A stretch of 38,859 nt of DNA from NCBI GenBank assembly GCA_014860805.1, contig JACZJB010000236.1, positions 1 to 38,859 of the forward strand. The letters are read 5' to 3'. Below are positions 32,201 through 38,859 of the stretch, one piece after another; the stretch's first letter is position 1; each line of letters starts with the position of its first letter. The translations under genes and the position numbers were made by a program. This DNA is from Anaerolineales bacterium. Its GTDB lineage: Bacteria; Chloroflexota; Anaerolineae; Anaerolineales; Villigracilaceae. Below the pieces are notes generated by a model that saw only the letters and a list, made by a program, of their open reading frames with translations, was not told the DNA's origin and ran no database searches.

Positions 32201-33532
32201 TCACATCGCCTTTTCCCACGCAGCGGAATACAATCCCCAGCCCAGCCAATGCCATGCACGCCCGTATGAATACGACCAAGTATAGTAATCAAAAAATCCA
32301 ACTACTGTGATCGCAAGCAATAAAACAAACACACCCATCAACACAGGCGTTTGCGAAAATGATTTCCAATTTACAATAAATGAAATAAAGGGAATGGCAA
32401 GAAGCAGTAAATAAAAAATTCCGCCCAAAACACCTGTCTCCATGGCGGCAACCAAAATGGCGTAATGTGGAGGCTGGAAATCGAGCGGAAAATTTTCAAA
32501 GCGCAGTTTCATTGCCAGCGGCGCGGCCCCAAGCCCAATGCCAAATGTAGAATGCTCAACAAATACCGTGTTACCGGCGTCCAATAAAAACACACGCTCC
32601 TGCATCTGATCATCTTGCGCCACATTCCCAGAATTCAAGCGGATTTGAAAAAAGGAAATATTCTTTTTGATGAACGGCGCGGCGACAAGCACACTTAATA
32701 TTCCAATCAGAATCGCATATTTGACAGAGTCCCATTTACGGGCAAACGCTTCGCACGCGACCAGGAAGCAGCCAGCCACAAAAAAGCTCAACCACGCTGA
32801 ACGAGAGAATGTCATTACCAAGGCAAGGAAACACGGCAAAAACACGATGGAGGAAACAATTCTTGTGCGCATATTCCCGTAAAGAATAACCGCCAGCAAA
32901 AGGGCAAGCCCGAAGGCGATACAGCCGCCGAGAATATTCGGGTGATCGCTCAAGCCGTAGCCGCGCAAGAAGCGAATTCCATCAGCAACAACAACACTGA
33001 CACCTATGTTGTGCGGGGCAAGCGATAATTCACCCAAAACCTGCAAATCCAACGAGCGCTGGAAAACAACCTGCAAGACAACAATGACCGATTGAAAAAG
33101 AATTTGCGCACCGACGGGCACGATGACCCAGTCAATGGGTCTAATTTCATTGACGATAAAAAGGTAAAACAAAAACAACAGAATAAAACGCACAGATTGG
33201 TAAAAAGAAAGGATTCGATCAACGCTGCCAAGCACCGAAACCCATGCAGCAAATGTTAAACCGACGAGGCTGGCAAACATAAAAATCGAGCCAAGTTTTA
33301 ACTTGCGCGGGAATAACAGCAAAGAACATGCCCAAAAAACAAGCGTGTAAACGAAGGTTACATCACTGGCAAAGAGAAGGAAATTTGTGTAATCAGAGTA
33401 AATAGGAAAAAATGGTCTTTCCCATATCACGATTCTCCATCGAAACGGAAACAGGAAAATCGTCAAAGCGAAGGCAAAGTACGCAGCAAACAAAAAATAT
33501 TGCGACAAGCGTTGTTGGGAGGAAGATTGCAT
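32201..33532 (-). CDS. O-antigen ligase/polymerase (Wzy/WaaL family) membrane protein
   Basis: 443 residues with about eleven hydrophobic segments. The large loop and the FGIGLGAAPLAMKLRF, HNIGV and PPHYAILVAAMETGVLGG segments around residues 310-365 fit the Wzy_C region of O-antigen ligases and polymerases (H-N... and PPHN/PPHY motifs). RSAW near FSRSAWLSFFVAG is another family hallmark. It probably polymerises or ligates surface polysaccharide units together with the flippase. It is first in the minus-strand part of the cluster and diverges from the GT4 gene at 33576; the 43-bp gap holds a symmetric -10. Confidence 0.86.
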   Translation of the reverse strand: MQSSSQQRLSQYFLFAAYFAFALTIFLFPFRWRIVIWERPFFPIYSDYTNFLLFASDVTFVYTLVFWACSLLLFPRKLKLGSIFMFASLVGLTFAAWVSVLGSVDRILSFYQSVRFILLFLFYLFIVNEIRPIDWVIVPVGAQILFQSVIVVLQVVFQRSLDLQVLGELSLAPHNIGVSVVVADGIRFLRGYGLSDHPNILGGCIAFGLALLLAVILYGNMRTRIVSSIVFLPCFLALVMTFSRSAWLSFFVAGCFLVACEAFARKWDSVKYAILIGILSVLVAAPFIKKNISFFQIRLNSGNVAQDDQMQERVFLLDAGNTVFVEHSTFGIGLGAAPLAMKLRFENFPLDFQPPHYAILVAAMETGVLGGIFYLLLLAIPFISFIVNWKSFSQTPVLMGVFVLLLAITVVGFFDYYTWSYSYGRAWHWLGWGLYSAAWEKAM

Positions 33533-33561
33533 TTAATCAGACCGGAATAATCCTGTTTCTT

Positions 33562-33569
33562 ATTATAAT
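33562..33569. promoter_or_regulatory. Symmetric -10 for the divergent polysaccharide promoters
   Basis: ATTATAAT contains TATAAT on both strands (+ at 33564-33569, - at 33567-33562). On + it ends 6 bases before ATG 33576, implying leaderless mRNA; on - it gives a leader of about 23 bases to the polymerase gene at 33532. One element can thus drive both halves of the cluster. Confidence 0.5.
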
Positions 33570-33575
33570 CTCTGA

Positions 33576-34589
33576 ATGTCTTCACACATTGCCATCAACG
33601 GGCGATTTCAACAACGCCGCATCACAGGCGTGGACAGATACGCACATGAAATCTCCAAACGGCTGACAATGCCCAATTATTTCATCACCCCAAGTTACTC
33701 ACTGGGACGTGTTACAGGGCACCTTTGGGAGCAACTGTTTCTACCTGCCAGAATACGCACCAGAGACCTTCTGTGGTCTCCCGCAAATACAGGTCCGTGG
33801 ACGGTACAAAATCAAATCATCACCATTCACGACGCCAGTGTGTTTGATCATCCTGAATGGTTCGATCCCACCTTTGCTTTATGGACTCGCCTTTCGTGGA
33901 AAGTACTTGCAAAACGAGCAAAGGCAATTTTCACTGTCTCCAATTTTTCGCGAGAGCGTTTGAAGTTTCATTTGGAAATCCCTGAGGAGAAAATCCATGT
34001 TATCCACAATGGAGTTGGAAAACCGTTCGAGCCACAACCACAAAAATCGATTGAAAGAGTAAAGGAAAAATACGGGATAAAAAAACCTTATTTTCTTTTT
34101 GTTGGCACCAAGGAGCCCAGGAAAAACCTGGCGGGCTTGGCTCAAGCATGGAAACTTTTAGGGACAAGATCACACTCTTTATTTATTGCAGGGGCCGAAG
34201 GAAATGTCTTCGCCAATCAAACACATCATGAAGTTCTACTCAACCAAACATACGTGCCTGATGAAGACCTTCCCGCTCTATATTCGGGAGCAACGTCAGT
34301 TATTAATCCATCCGTTTATGAAGGTTTCGGTCTCACGATACTCGAAGCCATGGCTTGCGGAGCTCCCGTAATCGCAGCGGATATTTCGGTGTTTCGGGAA
34401 ATATTCGATGGCACAGTTTTATTTTTCAATCCGTACTACCCAAACGAACTGGCAAGCACAATACAAAAGGTTACCGAAGATAAATCATGCACAAATGTAT
34501 TAATTGAAAAAAGCTTGGCGCACGCCTCCAGGTTTTCATGGGACGAGTCTGCACGTAGAACACAAACAATCCTTGAGAGTCTTGCATGA
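33576..34589 (+). CDS. GT4 glycosyltransferase (first)
   Basis: 337 residues, GT-B fold. The N-terminal domain begins HIAINGRFQQRRITGVDRYAHEI, usual for mannosyl/glucosyl GT4 enzymes that act on polysaccharide intermediates. The C-terminal donor-binding domain has KPYFLFVGTKEPRKNL and EGFGLTILEAMACGAPVIAAD, the E-x7-E motif. No membrane segment is predicted, so it works at the cytoplasmic face. It transfers a sugar from a nucleotide donor; which one is unknown. The start has no ribosome-binding site and lies 6 bases after a -10. It overlaps the next GT4 gene by 4 bp (ATGA). Confidence 0.9.
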   Translation: MSSHIAINGRFQQRRITGVDRYAHEISKRLTMPNYFITPSYSLGRVTGHLWEQLFLPARIRTRDLLWSPANTGPWTVQNQIITIHDASVFDHPEWFDPTFALWTRLSWKVLAKRAKAIFTVSNFSRERLKFHLEIPEEKIHVIHNGVGKPFEPQPQKSIERVKEKYGIKKPYFLFVGTKEPRKNLAGLAQAWKLLGTRSHSLFIAGAEGNVFANQTHHEVLLNQTYVPDEDLPALYSGATSVINPSVYEGFGLTILEAMACGAPVIAADISVFREIFDGTVLFFNPYYPNELASTIQKVTEDKSCTNVLIEKSLAHASRFSWDESARRTQTILESLA

Positions 34590-35683
34590 AATTGGGGATT
34601 GTTCACGAATGGTTAAATATTTACGGCGGGTCAGAGAGACTGCTTGCAGAAATCCTGGGCATGTATCCGCATGCGCAATTACATGCGTTAATTTACAACA
34701 AGAAAAACCTGATCGGCACGCCCCTGGAAGGACACAACGTCAAAACCTCTTTCCTGCAAAATATTCCACGCGTCGAACATCTTTATCGCGGGTTGCTTCC
34801 GATCATGCCAATTGCCATCGAGCGCACGGATATCCACGGGTACGATGTGGTGTTGTCTATTTCACACGCGGTGGCACATGGCGTCAAAACTCATAAAAAT
34901 CAAATCCACATTTCTTATGTCTGCACGCCAATGCGGTATGCCTGGCATTTACAAAACGACTATCTGCACCTGCATCATTTGGATAAGCCGATTCTCGACT
35001 CCGCCGCACGCCTGACCCTGAACCTGCTGCGCCGTTGGGACAGAGAATCAGCTGCCCGGGCAGATTTCCTGCTCGCCATCTCGAAATGGACAGCGCAGAA
35101 GATACAACAGGCCTGGGGTCGCAACTCGCAGGTCATTTATCCGCCTGTAGAGGTAGGACGATTTTCGCCGACAAAAGAGCGGGACAATTTCTACATCCAC
35201 GTTTCCAGACTCGTGCCCTATAAAATGACATCTGAAATTGTCCGCGCGTTCAATGAATTAAAACTCCCGCTCGTCATTGTAGGTGATGGACCCGAGATGC
35301 CGCATCTGCAAAAACTGGCAAAGAGCAACGTCAGGCTGCTAGGTCATCAATCGGACGAAGCGGTAACAGATTTACTAAACCGCGCCAAAGCATTTGTCTT
35401 CATGGCAGTAGAGGATTTTGGAATTGCCATGGCTGAAGCACAAGCAGCAGGGTGTCCTGTAATTGCATACGGAAAAGGCGGCGCGACCGAAATTGTCAAG
35501 GATGAAGAAACTGGTCTGTTTTTTCAGGAACAATCGTCCCGTAGTTTGATCGAAGCGGTTCTCAAATTCCAGGCTATGAAATTAAATGGCAAAGCTGCAC
35601 AAGAGAACGCCGCCCGCTTTTCATCAGAGCGGTTCAAGGTTGAATTTTCCACTTATTTTGAAAAGATGACCTCGCACCTTTGA
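34586..35683 (+). CDS. GT4 glycosyltransferase (second, WbaZ-like)
   Basis: 365 residues, GT-B fold. It opens MKLGIVHEWLNIYGGSERLLAEI, the GGxE/S-E-R acceptor-domain loop typical of WbaZ/RfaB-like mannosyltransferases. The donor domain has FYIHVSRLVPYKMTSEIV, VIVGDGPEMPHLQKL and EDFGIAMAEAQAAGCPVIAYGKGGATEIV, with the E-x7-E motif. It is in operon with the preceding GT4 through an ATGA overlap, so the two probably add successive sugars to the same lipid-linked unit. The gene ends 13 bp from the convergent LLM oxidoreductase with no terminator hairpin visible between them. Confidence 0.9.
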   Translation: MKLGIVHEWLNIYGGSERLLAEILGMYPHAQLHALIYNKKNLIGTPLEGHNVKTSFLQNIPRVEHLYRGLLPIMPIAIERTDIHGYDVVLSISHAVAHGVKTHKNQIHISYVCTPMRYAWHLQNDYLHLHHLDKPILDSAARLTLNLLRRWDRESAARADFLLAISKWTAQKIQQAWGRNSQVIYPPVEVGRFSPTKERDNFYIHVSRLVPYKMTSEIVRAFNELKLPLVIVGDGPEMPHLQKLAKSNVRLLGHQSDEAVTDLLNRAKAFVFMAVEDFGIAMAEAQAAGCPVIAYGKGGATEIVKDEETGLFFQEQSSRSLIEAVLKFQAMKLNGKAAQENAARFSSERFKVEFSTYFEKMTSHL

Positions 35684-35696
35684 GTTCACACATCGA

Positions 35697-36611
35697 TTAC
35701 AGTATAGCCTTCGCCAGCGCTTCCAAGCCAGCAAGATCATCCAAATCCAGCCACTGCAGCATAATTCGTTGAAGTCCGCTTTCTTCAAGTCTTTTCAACT
35801 GCTCCCTGACTTCACCCCCAGATCCAGCTACAATTCCCTGCTGATTCAACTGCTCCACTGTACGCCCGCGCGACTCGAGTTTTTGTTTAAGCGCAGATTC
35901 GTTGTGACCGAAGACACATCCTGTCATCATCGAACGCCGCATAGATTTGACGTCGCGTCCTTCCTGTTGCAACGCCTTATCCATGAACATGTTCAGTTCC
36001 TTGACCGTTTCAGGCGCTGCAAAGATGATATTCCATTCGTCGGCGTAATGGGCAGCAAGCTTCAGCGTACGATTTTTTCCATTGCCGCCGATCAGGATGC
36101 GGGGTCCGCCAAGTCGAAGCGGACGGGGGAGCAAAGTTGCTTCGCGGATCTGAAAAAATTTACCATCAAAGGATACGGGGGAATCGTTTTTCAAAAGATT
36201 CGACACGATCTGCAACCCTTCCTCAAAGCGCACAAAACGGGGATTTATGTCCAACAGGTCAAAACCAAAAAGCTGATGTTCACGTTCCTGCCAGCCCCCA
36301 CCAAGGCCAAGCGTCAATCTTCCGTTGGAAAGATCATCCACTGCAGATGCCATGCGGGCGGTGAACACGGGATGGCGAAAAGAAAACGGTGTAACCAGCG
36401 GACCAAATTCAATGCGGCTGGTGTTACAAGCCAGCCAGGTCAGCGAAACCCATAACTCAAGAGACTCTTTATCAGGCGGATTCATGTTGGTGAAATGATC
36501 AGAGCGATACAAACCGACAAATCCCAGTTCCTCCACAAGGCGTACAATTTTTTGCCAGCGGGGCCAGGTCAACCCATTCTGACCTTCAATCATGATCGCA
36601 ATCTCAAGCAT
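35697..36611 (-). CDS. LLM-class flavin-dependent oxidoreductase
   Basis: 304 residues from ATG 36611, chosen over 36629 because AAAGGAG lies 4-5 bases ahead. It is a luciferase-like TIM barrel: FVGLYRSDHFTNM, FGPLVTPFSFRHPVFTARMASAVDDLSNGRLTLGLGGGW and PRILIGGNGKNRTLKLAAHYADEWN are the family blocks. It uses FMN or coenzyme F420; the sequence alone does not tell. Substrate is unknown. It stands alone: convergent with the GT4 operon on one side and downstream of the DUF2214 terminator on the other, so it probably has its own promoter in 36612-36640. Confidence 0.88.
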   Translation of the reverse strand: MLEIAIMIEGQNGLTWPRWQKIVRLVEELGFVGLYRSDHFTNMNPPDKESLELWVSLTWLACNTSRIEFGPLVTPFSFRHPVFTARMASAVDDLSNGRLTLGLGGGWQEREHQLFGFDLLDINPRFVRFEEGLQIVSNLLKNDSPVSFDGKFFQIREATLLPRPLRLGGPRILIGGNGKNRTLKLAAHYADEWNIIFAAPETVKELNMFMDKALQQEGRDVKSMRRSMMTGCVFGHNESALKQKLESRGRTVEQLNQQGIVAGSGGEVREQLKRLEESGLQRIMLQWLDLDDLAGLEALAKAIL

Positions 36612-36640
36612 GGCATCTCCTTTTCCCACGAGTGTACTTC

Positions 36641-36678
36641 AAAAAAGACCTCGCAGGTTTTGGAAACCTGCGAGGTCT
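36641..36678 (-). terminator. Intrinsic terminator / 15-bp palindromic repeat
   Basis: AGACCTCGCAGGTTT (36646-36660) and AAACCTGCGAGGTCT (36664-36678) make a perfect 15-bp stem with a TGG loop. On the minus strand it follows the DUF2214 stop by 5 bp and is followed by TTTTTT. The long perfect stem could also be a copy of a dispersed palindromic element. Confidence 0.88.
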
Positions 36679-36683
36679 GAGCA

Positions 36684-37136
36684 CTACCCAATTCCGCGCG
36701 CCATTAAAGGTGCTGCAAAAAGTATCAATACTAATCCTGCCATTTCCAGCCACAACAGCAGGCGGATGTTCTTGAATTCCTTCTCAGGAATTTCAGGCAG
36801 TTTGTTTTCCGCAAGCATCGGATTCCACTTGATAAAGCGAATGGTCGGATAAATCGAAAGCAAACCGATGATCACGAACAATGCCATCTTGGTCCAAAAA
36901 ACGTGGTTGTGCAGATAATAGTTCGGTCCTTTTTCAAAGAAATACACACGCAGCAAACCAACTACGACCAACAATCCTGCCGAAATGCCATAAACCAAAT
37001 CCACTCGCTGGATGCGGCGGGCTTCCACCACAGTAAATCCTTTGCGATAGGCGATAAATTCATAGACAAGACAGGCAGTCAATGTAAAGGCGGCAATATG
37101 ATGCAAGGTCGCCATAAAGGAGTTAACAAATACCAT
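36684..37136 (-). CDS. DUF2214 family membrane protein
   Basis: 150 residues with four membrane segments. The N-terminus has FMATLHHIAAFTLTACLVYEF and is followed by RIQRVDLVYGISAGLLVVVGLLRVYFFEKG. Both the conserved HH pair and the R-x-x-R-x-D stretch fit DUF2214. The third segment is MALFVIIGLLSIYPTIRFIKW, and the C-terminus is LLWLEMAGLVLILFAAPLMARG. Function is unknown; the His residues inside membrane helices could bind haem, which is speculation. Good GGGAG site before the ATG. It is last in the tetR-epimerase-DUF2214 operon and is closed by a strong terminator. Confidence 0.86.
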   Translation of the reverse strand: MVFVNSFMATLHHIAAFTLTACLVYEFIAYRKGFTVVEARRIQRVDLVYGISAGLLVVVGLLRVYFFEKGPNYYLHNHVFWTKMALFVIIGLLSIYPTIRFIKWNPMLAENKLPEIPEKEFKNIRLLLWLEMAGLVLILFAAPLMARGIG

Positions 37137-37156
37137 TTTGATCTCCCAGTCTAAAG

Positions 37157-38107
37157 TTATTTCTTCTCAGGGTGGCTTCGATACCAAGCCACTGTTTCTT
37201 TAATCGCCTTGCGCATGGGAGTTGCTTTCATGCCAAAGACATTTTCAAAACGACTCGAGTCAACAATAAAGGGCTGCTCGAACTCATACATCATCTCGAC
37301 CTGTTCTTTCGCTTCAGGGATGAACAAGCCGCCGATCCACATCATCGTTTTCCCCATCGCACTGAACTTTGGCGGGGCGCCCATTTCTTCCGCGATCATG
37401 GTTGCCATTTCGCGCTGGGTCACCTGAGGGTTGTCGTTCGGAATGTGCCACACCTGCCCATCCGCCTCTGTACGCTCGCCAAGAATCACAAGCGCCTTTC
37501 CAAAATCGGGCACATAGGTATGAGTATGCGGAACGTCAATATTCCCAACCAGGGATGCCGCCTTGCCGTGCAGCATCGGATAAAACGTGCGTTCGCCCAT
37601 TGCCACTGTTGGCAAGCCCCATGGACCGAAGAAATCCGATCCGCGCCCAGCTGTGACTCTCAACTTCCCCGCACGGTGCGCTTCAAATGCCGCCTTACTC
37701 ATTTCGCTGCGCGTCCTGCCCTTTTTTGTGTGAGCATTATGTGGCGTATCCTCTGTCAGCGGCACACCATTTACTCTTCCGTACATGTACAAGTTTTCAG
37801 CCAACACCAACTTGACGTCGCCATCGGTCAGGCCATCAATGATCGATTCTTGCAAAGGCGGGAATTTTTGCTGCCACTCGAAGTAATTCGGCTGAGCACA
37901 TTGATACACCACCTTCGCACCGCGCGTCACTTCCTGGACCTGTTCATGGTCGTAAAGATCTGCGGCCTTAACCTCCACCCCGGCAGGGACTTCATCCATT
38001 CTGCCAGAACGGTTCACCACACGGACAGATTCTCCACGCTTGACAAGTTCTTCTGCAACAGCACGTCCAATTGCGCCTGTGCCTAACACAACATGATTAA
38101 CTGACAT
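37157..38107 (-). CDS. NAD(P)-dependent epimerase/dehydratase family oxidoreductase
   Basis: 316 residues, extended SDR / NAD-dependent epimerase fold. The N-terminal Rossmann motif is VLGTGAIGRAVAEELVKRG, and VVNRSGR follows the second strand. Other blocks are KVVYQCAQPNY, LVLAENLYMYG (the Tyr of the active site region is not in a standard YxxxK) and RGSDFFGPWG. The C-terminal half with TPMRKAIKETVAWYRSH is typical of the epimerase family. Substrate unknown. The operon with the TetR regulator suggests response to a small molecule that the enzyme acts on. The start has an AAAGGAG site. Confidence 0.85.
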   Translation of the reverse strand: MSVNHVVLGTGAIGRAVAEELVKRGESVRVVNRSGRMDEVPAGVEVKAADLYDHEQVQEVTRGAKVVYQCAQPNYFEWQQKFPPLQESIIDGLTDGDVKLVLAENLYMYGRVNGVPLTEDTPHNAHTKKGRTRSEMSKAAFEAHRAGKLRVTAGRGSDFFGPWGLPTVAMGERTFYPMLHGKAASLVGNIDVPHTHTYVPDFGKALVILGERTEADGQVWHIPNDNPQVTQREMATMIAEEMGAPPKFSAMGKTMMWIGGLFIPEAKEQVEMMYEFEQPFIVDSSRFENVFGMKATPMRKAIKETVAWYRSHPEKK

Positions 38108-38132
38108 TTTTTCTCCTTTTGTATCAGCAAAA

Positions 38133-38822
38133 CTATCTTTTTATGAATTGACTTACTATCGATTCGATTTCATAATGGAACAAGGCCGAGCCGTCCAAGC
38201 CGAAGGGAGGCATATTGCCTGAAATTTCGAGGGACACCAATCCGTGAACCCGACTCCAGATGATCATGGCAACTGAAAGCGAAAAAAGGTCATAATTTCC
38301 AGCAAACGTTTTCCAGACTTCAAATTGCGGCTCGTAGCCCGGATGGACGGATGGAAACCCCTCAGCGGATAATTTTCCACGAACGCGCAGCGCATCAATC
38401 ACGCTGACGAGCGCTCCCAAGGAGCGCGCGGCTGATGGAAGAACTTTTTCCTTCGGGGCTTCATAGCCCGGGATGGGCGTACCAAATATCAGTTGATAGC
38501 GCTGCGGATAAGCCACTGCCCACTCCCGGTACGAATCGCCTGTTGCTCGTAACCGCCCTGCCAAATCCTCCGCTGAAACAGCATCACGCGCAGCAAACTC
38601 AAAATCACCCAGCGAGGTGTACGCATCGATAATTAGCGCTGTAACCAGCGCATCGCGGTCTGGAAAATAGTTATAAATGGCAGGCGCAGTGATTTTCAAC
38701 TCGCGGGCAATTCCCCGCAGGGATAATGCTGCCGCCCCATGCTCAGCAATTTGCTTCCACGCCGCATCTTTGATGGCCTCTTGCAAATTAGGAATCTGTT
38801 TTTTGAGAGTAGGTCTGACCAT
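38133..38822 (-). CDS. TetR/AcrR family transcriptional regulator
   Basis: 229 residues. The N-terminal helix-turn-helix is intact: AIKDAAWKQIAEHGAAALSLRGIARELKITAPAIYNYFPDRDALVTALI, residues about 16-65. The C-terminal ligand domain has the WHG-type pattern (YREWAVAYPQRYQLIFGTP, later VAMIIWSRVHGLVSLEISG). It likely represses its own operon, which includes the epimerase and DUF2214 genes, and is released by a small ligand. A palindrome lies directly upstream. The start has an AGGAG site. Confidence 0.92.
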   Translation of the reverse strand: MVRPTLKKQIPNLQEAIKDAAWKQIAEHGAAALSLRGIARELKITAPAIYNYFPDRDALVTALIIDAYTSLGDFEFAARDAVSAEDLAGRLRATGDSYREWAVAYPQRYQLIFGTPIPGYEAPKEKVLPSAARSLGALVSVIDALRVRGKLSAEGFPSVHPGYEPQFEVWKTFAGNYDLFSLSVAMIIWSRVHGLVSLEISGNMPPFGLDGSALFHYEIESIVSQFIKR

Positions 38823-38838
38823 ATTTTCTCCTGATTTA

Positions 38839-38853
38839 ATTTACAGTGTAAAT
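38839..38853 (-). promoter_or_regulatory. Palindromic operator upstream of tetR
   Basis: ATTTACAGTGTAAAT is a perfect 7+1+7 palindrome centred on 38846, 17 bp upstream of the tetR start. TTTACA-N-TGTAAA is a shape often bound by TetR-family proteins, so autoregulation is likely. The window ends 6 bp further, so the rest of the promoter is not visible. Confidence 0.65.
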
Positions 38854-38859
38854 ATACAC

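Noticed and set aside
35769-36455. Open frame of 228 codons on the plus strand
   Set aside because: Antisense to the LLM oxidoreductase, with no ribosome-binding site or known fold.
37172-38086. Open frame of 304 codons on the plus strand
   Set aside because: It is antisense to the epimerase gene, is His/Arg-rich and has no domain; the epimerase has a good ribosome-binding site and Rossmann motif.
1-38859. CRISPR array, tRNA, rRNA, transposase or prophage
   Set aside because: No regularly spaced repeats, no clover-leaf candidate and no transposase or phage protein was recognised on either strand.

Overview
The window looks like a contig interior from an anaerobic or facultative bacterium of the Chloroflexota, most likely class Anaerolineae. 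I base this on the gene repertoire: an NAD-linked [NiFe] hydrogenase, tandem LysM/M23 lipoproteins with Thr/Pro-rich linkers, toast-rack membrane proteins, and promoters lying almost on top of start codons. This is recognition from memory, not a computed placement. No rRNA, tRNA, CRISPR array or insertion sequence was seen, and no stretch longer than 300 bases lacks a gene.

Layout. (1) 1-2953: tail of a cytochrome b5-like haem-binding protein, a GH13 alpha-glucosidase, a small YHS-like metal-site protein and FdhD, closed by a terminator. (2) 2971-16877: the main feature, a hydrogenase locus of about 14 kb on the + strand. It starts with a signalling block (DRTGG protein, CBS/HATPase fusion, second DRTGG protein, PHP phosphoesterase). 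A first flavin/iron-sulfur module follows (HndA/NuoE, a lone HATPase, HndB, and HndC/HydB with a C-terminal ferredoxin). Then comes a set with the order of HoxEFUYH, in which a 659-residue NuoG-like protein stands where HoxU would be. Two CBS-pair paralogues surround the HoxW endopeptidase at the end. Two almost identical 18-bp operators (2971-2988 and 5646-5663) precede the signalling block and the first NuoE. (3) 16917-21659: three tandem paralogous lipoproteins with LysM and M23 peptidase domains. (4) 21760-25416: a TlpA/ResA thioredoxin, a stand-alone cyclic-nucleotide-binding domain protein paired with a NifU-like scaffold, and a minus-strand three-gene membrane-protein operon. (5) 25514-35683: a surface-polysaccharide cluster around a divergent promoter (methyltransferase, nucleoside phosphorylase, flippase, radical SAM enzyme, nucleotidyltransferase-fold protein, GT2 synthase and Wzy-like polymerase on -, two GT4 enzymes on +). 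(6) 35697-38822: an LLM flavin oxidoreductase, then a TetR regulator, an NAD-dependent epimerase and a DUF2214 membrane protein in one minus-strand operon with a palindromic operator and an intrinsic terminator.

How it works together. The hydrogenase locus encodes everything for a soluble H2:NAD(P) oxidoreductase with two different NuoE/NuoF diaphorase modules on one NuoG-like wire and one HoxYH catalytic dimer. The HydB-type module with its extra ferredoxin domain suggests ferredoxin-coupled (bifurcating or confurcating) chemistry, as in the NiFe-HydABCSL type. The second, HoxF-type module has lost the cysteines of its N-terminal thioredoxin-like domain. The surrounding DRTGG, CBS, HATPase and PHP proteins are known to me mostly from [FeFe]-hydrogenase operons of Firmicutes and Thermotogae. 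Here they sit with a [NiFe] enzyme, together with extra CBS proteins, which suggests energy-state (adenylate) or redox control. This combination is the best candidate for an under-described system in the window.
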